Source: PALSA-270 sp963770915 (lineage in GTDB: Bacteria; Acidobacteriota; Terriglobia; Terriglobales; Acidobacteriaceae). Taken from it: 64,000 nucleotides of DNA. Positions 42,447 to 51,752 of the stretch are shown in pieces. Both the position numbers and the translations under genes were made by a program. Under the pieces are notes generated by a model that was not told the origin of the DNA, made no database searches, and saw only the letters and a program-made list of their open reading frames with translations. Location of the stretch: assembly GCA_963770915.1 (NCBI GenBank), contig CAVYRG010000001.1, positions 3,410,001 to 3,474,000 of the forward strand, written 5' to 3'. Each line of letters opens with the position of its first letter. Position 1 is the first letter of the stretch.

Positions 42447-43156
42447 GCATTGCAAGAATATTGGTTGTCGATGATGAGCCGCAAATGCGGCGTGTACTTC
42501 GGGTCAGCCTGGACCCCCACGGCTACGAGTCAATCGAGGCCGGCTCTGGCGAAGAAGCGTTACGCAAATTGGATGCTCACGTCTGTGACTTCGTCCTTCT
42601 CGACCTAAACCTGCCGGGCCTGGGTGGGATGGACACGTGTCGTGCGATACGCGCAAACTCTGAAGTGCCCATCATCGTCGTCTCAATCAGGACTTCCGAG
42701 CAGGACAAAGTTGCCGCCTTGCAGGCCGGTGCCGATGACTACATTACCAAGCCGTTTGGTGTGCAAGAGCTTTTGGCTCGCATCCAGGCAGTGGCCAGAA
42801 GGAAACCTGTGCCTGACCGGCGACCCAGTGTGCTGGTCATGGATGGAGTCACCATCGATTTTGAGACCCACCAGGTGACGGGCCGAGACAGGAACGAGCA
42901 CCTGACCCCGAAAGAACTTGAACTGCTTCAGTACTTGACTTCCCATGCGGGACAGGTTGTTCCGCACCGCCGTTTGCTGCAGGCAGTGTGGGGCGCAGAC
43001 CATGGTCACGAGGTCGAATACCTTCGTGTTTTCGTGAACCAGCTCCGAAAGAAGATCGAAGTAGATGTTCATCACCCCAAGTATCTGCTAACCGAGCCGT
43101 GGGTCGGTTACCGCTTCGCGCCTCCGCCGAAAAACACGCGGCGAAAACAATCCTAG
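42443..43156 (+). CDS. KdpE-like OmpR/PhoB-family response regulator
   Basis: 237 residues. Receiver: VVDDEPQMRR, phospho-Asp in FVLLDLNLPG, SIRTSEQDK, YITKPFG. Winged-helix output domain: HLTPKELELLQYLTSH, then VVPHRRLLQAVWG and EYLRVFVNQLRKKIE. It is the partner of the overlapping kinase gene. OmpR-family proteins bind direct repeats with an 11-bp period, the geometry of the five promoter boxes in this window. One box begins six bases after its stop codon. It is therefore my leading candidate for the regulator of all five units. Confidence 0.93.
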   Translation: MSIARILVVDDEPQMRRVLRVSLDPHGYESIEAGSGEEALRKLDAHVCDFVLLDLNLPGLGGMDTCRAIRANSEVPIIVVSIRTSEQDKVAALQAGADDYITKPFGVQELLARIQAVARRKPVPDRRPSVLVMDGVTIDFETHQVTGRDRNEHLTPKELELLQYLTSHAGQVVPHRRLLQAVWGADHGHEVEYLRVFVNQLRKKIEVDVHHPKYLLTEPWVGYRFAPPPKNTRRKQS

Positions 43157-43162
43157 CCATCC

Positions 43163-43196
43163 TCCTTATGACTTCTTTATTTCCTACGACTAGGAT
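43163..43196 (+). promoter_or_regulatory. Direct-repeat box and -10 (copy 3)
   Basis: TCCTTATGACTTCTTTAT (43163-43180) differs from copies 1 and 2 in one base. The -10 TAGGAT spans 43191-43196 at the same spacing. It starts just past the KdpE-like stop codon and would drive the receiver-only gene and cytochrome c, giving a 5' leader of about 165 bases. Confidence 0.85.
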
Positions 43197-43369
43197 TGCG
43201 CTTGTCTGTTGGCGCAAGAAATTCGTGCTCCACGTCCAAGACTAGCGGTAGCCACAGTTGATGGCGCCTCGAAGAGAGGTGGCTTAACACCGTGCCGGCG
43301 GTGAGCCAGTGACGATATAGGCCGGCGCTGCAGTCCACCATGTCTGCGGTCTCGCGTTTTGGGATGCGC

Positions 43370-43750
43370 ATGAGCCTCCATACGATCCTCGTAGTAGATG
43401 ACGAGTCGCAGATGCGGCGTGTGCTCCGCGCCAGCCTGAGTGCCCACGGCTATGAAGTGGTCGAAGCCGAGTCCGGGGAAGACGCGCTGAAGAAAGTGAA
43501 CACCGAGCGCTGTGATTTTGTCCTGCTCGACTTGAATCTGCCTGGTCTGGACGGAATTGCAACCTGCCGAAGGATTCGCGCAAAATCTGGAGTTCCGATT
43601 GTTGTTGTGTCCATCCGGACTTCCGAGAAGGACAGAGCGGCTGCGCGCGAGGCCGGAGCCGATGATTACATTACGAAACCATTCGGCATTGAGGAACTGT
43701 TGTCGCGTATACGGGCGGCCGTCGAAACGAAACATGGCTCCCATTGTTGA
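43370..43750 (+). CDS. Receiver-only response regulator, paralogue of the KdpE-like receiver
   Basis: 126 residues from the ATG at 43370. The sequence is very close to the receiver of the gene at 42443: VVDDESQMRRVLR, CDFVLLDLNLPGLDG, VSIRTSEKD, DDYITKPFG. It stops right after the last receiver helix, with no output domain. It looks like a duplicated copy that lost its DNA-binding half. All phosphorylation residues are intact, so it could take phosphate from the same kinase and act as a phosphate sink or bind another partner. It has its own copy of the direct-repeat promoter. Confidence 0.88.
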   Translation: MSLHTILVVDDESQMRRVLRASLSAHGYEVVEAESGEDALKKVNTERCDFVLLDLNLPGLDGIATCRRIRAKSGVPIVVVSIRTSEKDRAAAREAGADDYITKPFGIEELLSRIRAAVETKHGSHC

Positions 43751-43833
43751 GCCGGAGTGCGTCTTGAAGTGCGGACGTGGTTCCGGGCTTTTTGGCCTTT
43801 GTGAAGACAACAAGAAAGTAGGAGGGCACCGCC

Positions 43834-44319
43834 ATGCAAGTTCGGTTTGCCGATTTCACCGTCCCGCGGCGATGGTTGATTGCTGGATCGTTGGCCGCTG
43901 CGTTTCTGACGTCGATTCTCGGCGGATCTCGTCCGGCGGGGGCGCAAGAAAAAATGGCAGCGGGGAAGGCCGCGAAAGCCGGCCCCAGCGCAGATCTCGT
44001 CGCGCGCGGCAAGTACCTCGTTGAAGGTGTCGCCGCTTGCGCTGACTGCCACACCCCTCGAAATAAGAATGGAGAACCGGACCGCGCAAGGTGGCTCGCG
44101 GGCGCACCAGTGTTTCTGCAACCGGCTCAAGCTGTGCCAGGCTGGCCAATCATTGCGCCGCGGCTTGCCGGGCTGCCTCCGGGGAGCGACGCTGAGATGA
44201 TTACGCTACTCACCACCGGAATCTGGACCAATGGCAAGCGCCTTCGCCAGCCAATGCCTCAGTTTCGGATGACGCGCGACGATGCCGAGGCCGTCCTCGC
44301 GTACCTGAAGTCGCTTTAG
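43834..44319 (+). CDS. Exported cytochrome c
   Basis: 161 residues; AGGAGG lies upstream of the ATG. A twin-Arg-containing signal segment (VPRRWLIAGSLAAAFLTSIL) leads to a cleavage-like AGAQ. One haem motif, CADCHTPRN, sits near residue 68, with a likely axial Met near the end (QPMPQFRM). The YLVEGVAACADCHTPRN stretch is typical of cytochromes in alcohol/aldehyde dehydrogenase or oxidase-linked modules. It follows the receiver-only gene under promoter copy 3. Confidence 0.88.
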   Translation: MQVRFADFTVPRRWLIAGSLAAAFLTSILGGSRPAGAQEKMAAGKAAKAGPSADLVARGKYLVEGVAACADCHTPRNKNGEPDRARWLAGAPVFLQPAQAVPGWPIIAPRLAGLPPGSDAEMITLLTTGIWTNGKRLRQPMPQFRMTRDDAEAVLAYLKSL

Positions 44320-44372
44320 GGCGAGTCAACGCCGAGAGCACTGCTTCGACGCTCTCCTCTTGCAACGGCCGT

Positions 44373-44431
44373 GCGTATTAACGCGATGTTGAACTCTTCT
44401 TTATGACTTCCTTATTTGTCGCCGCTAGCAT
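44373..44431 (+). repeat. 59-bp promoter repeat, copy A
   Basis: This segment matches 60444-60502 at 52 of 59 bases with no gaps, counted by eye. The similarity continues more weakly for about 35 bases upstream. It contains the direct-repeat box and -10 of copy 4. Confidence 0.8.
44398..44431 (+). promoter_or_regulatory. Direct-repeat box and -10 of the sugar-phosphate run (copy 4)
   Basis: TCTTTATGACTTCCTTAT (44398-44415) has one change from copy 1. The -10 TAGCAT spans 44426-44431. It lies 146 bases before the glycine-zipper gene start, and the genes to 60.3 kb follow in the same direction. Confidence 0.85.
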
Positions 44432-44577
44432 GAGGTTGATTAACCCAACATTAGCGGGGAGTAAAGTCTAGCTGGTTAGAAGCGGCCGTTTTACGGCACC
44501 GCCTGAACGCCATGACAGTTCCGGAGAAGTATTCATGACGAGAGGGCGAAGCGTCTGTGCCCGACCGAGGAGAAAGC

Positions 44578-45492
44578 ATGACTACGAAAACGATGCGAGG
44601 CTGGATCCTCACCGCAGTTCTCTTCGCGGCGCTCCCCGTACTGGCAGACACCGTCATCTTGCGTGATGGATCGAGTTACTCCGGGCGACTGACCAGCATA
44701 ACCAATGACGAGATCGCATTCACGGACGCATCCGGTGTCCAGTACAAGTTCCCCACGGCTGATGTCCAGACCATGGTGTTCACCTCGACGACGGACACTG
44801 TTACGCTCCGAAATGGAAAGGTCTATTCCGGGCGCTATCAAGGACCCAATCCCATTTCATTTCAAGACGCCGAAGGCATTGCGTATCAGTTTCCTCGCAA
44901 GGACGTCGAGTCCCTGGTGTTCTCGCGCTCCGGCTTTGGCGCCGCCTCCGAGGCAGGTCAAGCGAAGGTAATTCCAGAAGGAACCGAAGTGTCCATACGG
45001 ACGGACGAACCCATCGACTCCGCCACTTCCTCGTCTGGCCAACTCTATTCCGCAACCGTCAGCCAGGATGTCCCGGACAGCAACGGAGCGATTGCGATCC
45101 TTCAAGGATCGCCGGCAAAATTGCTTGTTCGAAATATCACCGGCGGCGGAGAGGTCCATAGTCCAGAGCTGGTGTTGGATTTGTTCTCTGTCAACATGAG
45201 AGGCAAGGAATATCGTGTGGTCACCTCGGATGTTGACATCAATAACAGAAAGGGAGTTGGCACAAATCGCCGGACAGCAGAGTTCGCAGGAGGCGGCGCC
45301 GGATTGGGGGCGCTTGTCGGTGCTGTCTTCGGTGGCGGGAAGGGTGCAGCCATAGGCGCGGCGTCAGGGGCTGGAGGAGGACTGCTCACCCAGATCTTTA
45401 CGCGAGGCAAAAAAGTGCAAGTGCCCGCGGAATCGCTGCTGACCTTCCGTCTTGATCGGACCTTGGTTCTTCGGCCGCACGGCGGCGGCTAA
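44578..45492 (+). CDS. Exported glycine-zipper protein
   Basis: 304 residues from the ATG at 44578 (GAGGAGAAAG upstream). A signal peptide (GWILTAVLFAALPVLA) is followed by two similar beta units (TVILRDGSSYSGRLTSI and TVTLRNGKVYSGRYQGP). Next comes a beta-rich middle, then a glycine-zipper stretch (GGGAGLGALVGAVFGGGKGA) near residue 245. Glycine zippers associate with membranes. It may be an envelope-stress protein. It is the first gene under promoter copy 4. Confidence 0.8.
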   Translation: MTTKTMRGWILTAVLFAALPVLADTVILRDGSSYSGRLTSITNDEIAFTDASGVQYKFPTADVQTMVFTSTTDTVTLRNGKVYSGRYQGPNPISFQDAEGIAYQFPRKDVESLVFSRSGFGAASEAGQAKVIPEGTEVSIRTDEPIDSATSSSGQLYSATVSQDVPDSNGAIAILQGSPAKLLVRNITGGGEVHSPELVLDLFSVNMRGKEYRVVTSDVDINNRKGVGTNRRTAEFAGGGAGLGALVGAVFGGGKGAAIGAASGAGGGLLTQIFTRGKKVQVPAESLLTFRLDRTLVLRPHGGG

Positions 45493-45675
45493 ACGAGCGA
45501 CAGTCGAGTTACCTTTCATTTCCTCCAGGGGTTGGGTGTTAGCTGCCGAACACTCAGGACTCGGCAGCCGCGATGGAGGGGCGGTGCGGCAAGAAGTCAA
45601 TCGCCAGCCCTGCCCAACGTTCCCACTGGATCGCCTGCCGCACGAGGCTCGCTGGCTCATCGGTGGAGAGGGACG

Positions 45676-46382
45676 ATGGCGCGATCCGAACACTCCGAGA
45701 GAAGAATGAAGAAACCGAAGCGCGATCTGGTTTTCCTTTTCGATGTGGACAACACTTTACTCGACAACGATCGGGTCCAGGGGGATTTGTACCACCACCT
45801 CGCCCGCGGCTACGGCTCCCGTGCCCGCGAGCGCTACATCGCCATCTTCGAAGAGTTGCGGGAAGAAATCGGCTACGCCGACTACCTGGGCGCGCTGGAG
45901 CGCTACCGACTGGAGCGCCTGCATGATCCAAGGCTACTACGAGTTGCGAACTGGCTGGTGGACTATCCGTTTCCCAAGAGGATCTATCCGCGTGTTTTCG
46001 ATGTCATCCAAACGGTGAAACGCTGGGGGCTAGTCGTGATCCTTTCCGATGGGGACGCAGTCTTCCAGCCCCGCAAGATCTGGCGCTCAGGCTTGTGGCA
46101 GGCCTTTGGGGGCCGTGTGCTGGTTTTCATCCACAAAGAAAAATGCTTGCCGATGTCGAACGCATGTATCCGGCGCAACATTACGTGGTGATCGACGTCA
46201 AGCTCCGCATCCTGCAAGCGATCAAGAAAGTGTGGAAGAGCCGCGTAACTACGGTTTTCCCCGAGCAGGGACACTACGCGCGTGATCCGAAAACTCTGAG
46301 GTCTTATCCTCCGGCCGACATCAAGATTAACCGCATCGGGGATTTACTGGCCTGCCAGCGATCTGCCTTCGTCCGCATATAA
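45676..46382 (+). pseudogene. HAD-family hydrolase with a frameshift
   Basis: From the ATG at 45676 (GGAG upstream) the frame shows HAD motif I FLFDVDNTLLDND and motif II region VVILSDGD, then reaches VFIHKEK. There an A-run at 46139-46143 is one base short. The correct continuation (KMLADVERMYPAQHYVVID, then VFPEQGHYA) lies in another frame up to 46382. In that part the motif IV Asp pair reads VIDVK where I would expect VIDDK. The uncorrected frame ends at 46191. Either the gene is decaying, or the short A-run is a sequencing error or slippage site; the changed motif favours decay. Confidence 0.75.
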
Positions 46383-46405
46383 GAAATTATGAAGAGGAGT
46401 CCGGC

Positions 46406-47491
46406 ATGAAACCGACGCAACAATTGCACGATCTCGGACAGAGTTTGTGGCTCGACAACATTACCCGCGATCTGCTCGACAGCGGGAGGCTCAAGCGTTA
46501 CATTGACGAGCTTTCGATTACCGGTTTAACCTCCAACCCGACGATCTTCGACCATGCGATCACGAAGAGCACGTCCTACGATGCGGAAATCCACCGCCTA
46601 GTGAGCCTGGGGCTCTCGGGAGAAAGACTGTTTTTCGAGCTGGCGCTGCAAGACCTGACGCGTGCCGCAGATCTGTTCGCGCCCATCCATCAGCGAACCG
46701 CAACGGTGGACGGCTGGGTGTCCCTTGAAGTCTCACCGCAGCTCGCCTATAACACCCAGGCGACTGTGGCCGCAGCCAAGGAACTTCACAGGAAAGCCAA
46801 CCGCCCCAACCTCTTTATCAAGATTCCCGGCACCGCGGAGGGCGCGCCGGCGATTGAGGAAACGATCTTCTCCGGGGTTACGGTCAACGTCACGTTGCTT
46901 TTCAGCCGGGACCAGTACTTGTCGGCGGCAGATGCTTACATGCGTGGATTGGAGCGCCGTGTCGCTTCCGGGCAGAGCCCTGATGTTCGCTCGGTCGCCT
47001 CGCTGTTCGTCAGCCGTTGGGACAAAGCCACTATGGGCAGCGTGCCTGCCAATCTGCGCGACAGGCTGGGTATCGCGATTGGACAACAAACGTACAAGGC
47101 TTATCGCGATTTGCTGGAGTCGGATCGCTGGCAGCGGCTGGTAAACCTGGGAGCGCGGCCACAGAGGTTGCTCTTCGCCAGCACCGGCACCAAGGACCCC
47201 AAAGCGTCCGATGTTCTTTACATCGGAGCGCTGGCGGCGCCGAACACCGTGAATACGATGCCCGAGGAAACAATGATAGCGTTCGCAGAGCACGGCAAAG
47301 TCGGCGGCTCTATTCCGCGCGACGGAGCCAACTGCGAGCAGGTGCTGGCGGAATTCGAGAAGGCTGGGATCGATCTCAAGCAGTTGGCCGCCGATCTGCA
47401 AACCGGAGGGGCCAAAGCATTCGATGATTCTTGGCAGGATCTGCTGAAATCCATCCAAGGCAAGAGCCAGGCGCTCAAACAAACGGCATAG
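46406..47491 (+). CDS. tal: Transaldolase
   Basis: 361 residues. TGLTSNPTIF, the Schiff-base Lys in LFIKIPGT and TVNVTLLFS mark a transaldolase of the longer bacterial type. It interconverts sedoheptulose-7-P plus glyceraldehyde-3-P with erythrose-4-P plus fructose-6-P. In this run it would connect pentose phosphates to the phosphoketolase encoded at 54991. Confidence 0.95.
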   Translation: MKPTQQLHDLGQSLWLDNITRDLLDSGRLKRYIDELSITGLTSNPTIFDHAITKSTSYDAEIHRLVSLGLSGERLFFELALQDLTRAADLFAPIHQRTATVDGWVSLEVSPQLAYNTQATVAAAKELHRKANRPNLFIKIPGTAEGAPAIEETIFSGVTVNVTLLFSRDQYLSAADAYMRGLERRVASGQSPDVRSVASLFVSRWDKATMGSVPANLRDRLGIAIGQQTYKAYRDLLESDRWQRLVNLGARPQRLLFASTGTKDPKASDVLYIGALAAPNTVNTMPEETMIAFAEHGKVGGSIPRDGANCEQVLAEFEKAGIDLKQLAADLQTGGAKAFDDSWQDLLKSIQGKSQALKQTA

Positions 47492-47544
47492 ACTGATTGC
47501 GACACTTTGACGCAGAATCACCGCTCCATTTTGACGAGAGAGTC

Positions 47545-49209
47545 ATGAAAGTTAACCCTTCTGCAGGAAAGCCGGCCGAAGCATCGATGCTGGTGAACGT
47601 ACCCAGACTTGTTACGGCCTACTATGCGGAGCAGCCCGACCCATCTGTGCCCGAACAACGGGTCGCCTTCGGCACTTCGGGACATCGTGGTTCCGCATTC
47701 ACGAAGGCTTTCAATGAGTGGCATATCCTCGCCATCAGTCAGGCCATTTGCCTGTACCGGGAGCAGAACAAAATCGAGGGCCCGCTGTTTCTCGGCATGG
47801 ACACGCATGCGCTCTCAGTACCAGCGCTTGCCAGCGCAGTCGAAGTGTTGGCAGCCAACGGAGTGGAAGTCATGTTGGCCCAGGGGGATGAATACACTCC
47901 GACTCCTGTTATTTCTCACGCGATTCTCACCCACAACCACGGGCGCAAGACCGGACTCGCTGACGGCATTGTCATCACGCCGTCACACAATCCGCCCCAG
48001 GACGGCGGGTTCAAATACAATCCGCCAAACGGCGGGCCGGCAGAAGCTGCCGTCACCGCCTGGATCGAAGCCAGGGCAAACGAGTTTCTCGATAGCGGCC
48101 TTCGGGGTTTGAAGAGAATTTCCTTCGAGAAGGCTCTTCGCGCTCCCACGACCCATCGGCACGACTATCTCAACGCTTACATTGCTGATCTCGCCAACGT
48201 GATCGACATGGAAGCCATTCGCGGCGCGAACATCAGCATGGGAGCCGATCCGCTTGGCGGCGCCGGAGTTCACTACTGGAAGCCGATTGCCGAACGTTAT
48301 GGCTTGAACCTCACAGTCGTGAATGAAGCCGTCGATCCGACGTTCCGCTTTATGACTTTGGATTGGGATGGGCAGATTCGCATGGACCCGTCCTCTCCCT
48401 ACGCGATGCAGAGGTTAATCGGCCTGAAGGATCGCTTCGAGATCGCCTTCGCCTGCGATACCGACCATGACCGGCACGGGATTGTCACCCGAAGTGCGGG
48501 ATTACTGCCGCCCAATCATTACCTTTCCGTCGCCATTTTCTATCTTTTCCAGCACCGGCCGAAATGGGGCAAGAAAGCGGCGGTGGGCAAAACAGTGGTG
48601 AGCAGCCAGATGATTGATCGCGTCACGGCGAAGCTTGGCCGGAATCTTTACGAGGTGCCGGTTGGTTTCAAGTGGTTCGTAGATGGCCTGCTCGACGGTT
48701 TGCTCGGCTTCGGCGGCGAAGAAAGCGCGGGGGCATCGTTCCTGCGTCTGGACGGCAGTGTGTGGACGACCGATAAAGACGGAATCGTACCGGCTTTGCT
48801 TGCGGCGGAAATCACGGCGCGCATGGAACGCGATCCCGGCGAGATATATCGCGATCTCACAAGCGAGTTCGGCGAGCCTGTCTACGACCGCGTTGAGGCG
48901 CCTGCTACGCCGGACCAAAAAGAGGTTCTGGAAAAACTTTCGCCGCAGCAGGTCCGGTCCACAGATTTGGCGGGGGAAAAAGTCCAAACCATCCTCACCC
49001 GCGCGCCAGGCAACGACTCGCCCATCGGCGGGTTGAAGGTGGTGGCGGAGAGCGGATGGTTCGCGGCGCGCCCGTCAGGAACCGAGGACATCTATAAGAT
49101 TTACGCGGAGAGCTTTCGCGGTGCCGATCATCTGCGCCGCATCTTGGAAGAAGCCCAGGCGATCGTCAGGGATGCACTGGCTGCGTCGGTTCCGAGAGAA
49201 AAATCATGA
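47545..49209 (+). CDS. pgm: Phosphoglucomutase (alpha-D-glucose type)
   Basis: 554 residues from the ATG at 47545. FGTSGHRGSAFTKAFNEWHI at the start, catalytic Ser in ITPSHNPPQDGGFKYN, metal loop CDTDHDRHG, sugar loop EESAGASFL and phosphate loop RPSGTEDIYKIYAESF are all in place. It converts glucose-1-P from glycogen to glucose-6-P. Its stop overlaps the phosphorylase start by four bases. Confidence 0.97.
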   Translation: MKVNPSAGKPAEASMLVNVPRLVTAYYAEQPDPSVPEQRVAFGTSGHRGSAFTKAFNEWHILAISQAICLYREQNKIEGPLFLGMDTHALSVPALASAVEVLAANGVEVMLAQGDEYTPTPVISHAILTHNHGRKTGLADGIVITPSHNPPQDGGFKYNPPNGGPAEAAVTAWIEARANEFLDSGLRGLKRISFEKALRAPTTHRHDYLNAYIADLANVIDMEAIRGANISMGADPLGGAGVHYWKPIAERYGLNLTVVNEAVDPTFRFMTLDWDGQIRMDPSSPYAMQRLIGLKDRFEIAFACDTDHDRHGIVTRSAGLLPPNHYLSVAIFYLFQHRPKWGKKAAVGKTVVSSQMIDRVTAKLGRNLYEVPVGFKWFVDGLLDGLLGFGGEESAGASFLRLDGSVWTTDKDGIVPALLAAEITARMERDPGEIYRDLTSEFGEPVYDRVEAPATPDQKEVLEKLSPQQVRSTDLAGEKVQTILTRAPGNDSPIGGLKVVAESGWFAARPSGTEDIYKIYAESFRGADHLRRILEEAQAIVRDALAASVPREKS

Positions 49210-51752
49210 GCAACCAAACCCGCGTCAGCCACCCGATCTACAACCTACTGCCCGCCGACATCGAAGGATTCGATTCCCTGGCGGAACTCGCCTTGGATAT
49301 GCATTGGTCGTGGAATCATGCCACCGACAAAGTGTGGCGGCAGCTTGATCCCGTGCTGTGGGAAATCACGCACAACCCCTGGGTCGTCCTGCAGACGGTC
49401 GCGCGCGACCAGATCGCGCGCGTGCTCGCCGATCCCGCTTTTCGGAAAAGTGTAGATGGTTTGCTCGAAGCCAGCCGACGGTCGGCGGATGCGCCCGCGT
49501 GGTTTCAGCGCAATCATTCGGAGGCTCCCCTGAGCTGTATTGCGTATTTCAGCATGGAATTCATGTTGAGTGAAGCGCTCCCGATCTATTCGGGGGGACT
49601 CGGCAATGTGGCTGGCGATCAACTCAAAGCCGCGAGTGATCTGGGTGTGCCGGTAGTCGGCGTAGGGCTGCTCTACCAACAGGGATATTTTCGCCAGATA
49701 ATCGACAGAGACGGAGCGCAGCAGGCCCTGTTCCCTTATAACGATCCCGGACAGCTACCAATCGCCCCGTTGCGCCAACCAAACGGGGAGTGGTTACGGT
49801 TGGTGATCCCGCTGCCGGGGTATTCGGTTTGGCTGCGCGCCTGGCAGGTCCAGGTCGGCAGGGTGAAGCTATACCTGCTCGACAGCAATGACGCCGCGAA
49901 CTTTCCCGCTCATCGCGGAATTACCAGCGAGCTCTATGGTGGCGGCCCGGAGTTGCGCCTGAAGCAGGAACTGCTGCTCGGAATCGGCGGATGGCGATTG
50001 CTCCACGCGCTCGGGATCCAACCCGAGGTCTGTCATCTGAACGAAGGACACGCGGCCTTTGCCGTCCTGGAACGTGCCCGCGACTTCATGGAAGAGACAG
50101 GGCAGCCCTTCGAAGTTGCGTTAGCAGCCACGCGAGTGGGAAATCTCTTCACCACCCATACGGCGGTGGCCGCGGGCTTTGACCGGTTCTCTCCCGCCCT
50201 CGTCGAGCAATACCTTCGTGGGTACGCCGAAAAGAAACTGGGCATTGCATTCCAAGATTTGCTGGCGCTGGGCCGCCAGAACCCGAACGATTCGGCGGAG
50301 CCTTTCAACATGGCATACTTGGCCATCCGCGGGAGCGGGGCGGTAAATGGAGTGAGCCGCTTGCACAGGAAGGTTAGCCGTCAGCTCTTTCAATCTCTGT
50401 TTCCCCGCTGGCCGGAGGACGAAGTCCCGGTCGGATCCGTGACGAACGGAGTTCACGTACCCACCTGGGACTCTGCTCCGGCCGACGATCTTTGGACGGA
50501 GGCCTGCGGAAAGGACCGCTGGCTGGGAACGACGGAGACTCTGGAGCAAGACATTCGCCGCGTCTCCGACGCCAAGCTTTGGCAATTTCGCGCCGCTGCC
50601 AGCAAGTCGTTGGTTGAATATGCTCGCGAACGATTGTCCCAGCAACTGGCTGCCTCGGGTGCGCCGGCAGACGCCGTCGACGGCGCAACGCGTCTCTTTG
50701 ATCCCAACATCCTCACGCTAGGCTTTGCGCGACGCTTCGCGACCTACAAGAGGCCGAACTTGCTGCTGCATGACCCGCAGCGGCTGCTTCGTCTATTGAC
50801 CAATCCGCAGCGCCCAGTGCAACTCATCATCGCGGGAAAGGCGCATCCGGCAGACCAGCCGGGGCAAGCCCTGATTCAGGAATGGATGCATTTCATCCGG
50901 CGGCCCGAGACGCGCCCCCATGCGATCTTTCTCAGTGACTATGACATGCTTCTGACCGAGCACTTGGTGCAGGGAGTGGATGTCTGGATTAACACGCCAC
51001 GTCGCCCCTGGGAGGCTTGCGGAACGAGCGGCATGAAGGTCCTCGTCAATGGAGGCATCAATCTATCTGAGTTGGATGGCTGGTGGGCGGAGGCTTACAC
51101 GCCCGAAGTAGGGTGGGCGTTGGGGGACGGTCGGGAACATGGCGAAGATCCCGCTTGGGACGCGGTCGAAGCCAACGCGCTCTACGACCTGCTCGAACGG
51201 GAGGTAATCCCCGAGTTTTACACGCGGGACGAGAGCGGCATCCCCACCGCATGGGTTGCGCGGATGCGTGAGAGCATGGCCCGGCTGACACCGCAATTCT
51301 CCGCGAGTCGGGCGGTGTGCGAATACACCGAACAACATTACCTTCCGGCTGCAGTAGCTTACGGGGCGCGCGCGGCGAACAAAGGCACAATCGGCAGGCA
51401 AATAGTCGATTGGCAGCATACGGTCGATAAGAAGTGGGGATCGTTGCGCTTCGGAACCTCGCGCGTCGAAAGCAACGAGGATCACCACCTGTTCGAAGTG
51501 GAAATCTTTCTGAACGATCTCGGCAAGAATGCGGTGCGAGTTGAGCTGTATGCGGACGGAACTAACGATGGTAATCCCGTGCGCGTGGAAATGCTGTGCG
51601 AGCGACCGCTAGGCGACGCATCCGGCAATTGCGTCTATAAAGCGACGGTGCCGGCTGCGCGTCCAGCGACAGACTACACTGCGCGAGTGATTCCACGCTG
51701 CTCGGGTTTGGCGGTTCCATTGGAATCCGATCGAATTCTGTGGCAACGGTAA
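49206..51752 (+). CDS. glgP: Alpha-glucan (glycogen) phosphorylase
   Basis: 848 residues. An N-terminal DUF3417 part (LLPADIEGFDSLAELALDMH) marks the shorter bacterial alpha-glucan phosphorylase type. Phosphorylase features are AYFSMEFMLSEALPIYSGGLG, VTNGVHVPTW, RRFATYKRPNLLL, IIAGKAHPAD and the PLP-region EACGTSGMKVLVNGGINLS. It releases glucose-1-P from glycogen. It is coupled to pgm upstream and glgX downstream by overlapping start/stop codons. Confidence 0.95.
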   Translation: MSNQTRVSHPIYNLLPADIEGFDSLAELALDMHWSWNHATDKVWRQLDPVLWEITHNPWVVLQTVARDQIARVLADPAFRKSVDGLLEASRRSADAPAWFQRNHSEAPLSCIAYFSMEFMLSEALPIYSGGLGNVAGDQLKAASDLGVPVVGVGLLYQQGYFRQIIDRDGAQQALFPYNDPGQLPIAPLRQPNGEWLRLVIPLPGYSVWLRAWQVQVGRVKLYLLDSNDAANFPAHRGITSELYGGGPELRLKQELLLGIGGWRLLHALGIQPEVCHLNEGHAAFAVLERARDFMEETGQPFEVALAATRVGNLFTTHTAVAAGFDRFSPALVEQYLRGYAEKKLGIAFQDLLALGRQNPNDSAEPFNMAYLAIRGSGAVNGVSRLHRKVSRQLFQSLFPRWPEDEVPVGSVTNGVHVPTWDSAPADDLWTEACGKDRWLGTTETLEQDIRRVSDAKLWQFRAAASKSLVEYARERLSQQLAASGAPADAVDGATRLFDPNILTLGFARRFATYKRPNLLLHDPQRLLRLLTNPQRPVQLIIAGKAHPADQPGQALIQEWMHFIRRPETRPHAIFLSDYDMLLTEHLVQGVDVWINTPRRPWEACGTSGMKVLVNGGINLSELDGWWAEAYTPEVGWALGDGREHGEDPAWDAVEANALYDLLEREVIPEFYTRDESGIPTAWVARMRESMARLTPQFSASRAVCEYTEQHYLPAAVAYGARAANKGTIGRQIVDWQHTVDKKWGSLRFGTSRVESNEDHHLFEVEIFLNDLGKNAVRVELYADGTNDGNPVRVEMLCERPLGDASGNCVYKATVPAARPATDYTARVIPRCSGLAVPLESDRILWQR

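Noticed and set aside
46733..47521. Minus-strand frame of 262 codons opposite transaldolase
   Set aside because: Antisense shadow; the plus frame has the full transaldolase motifs.
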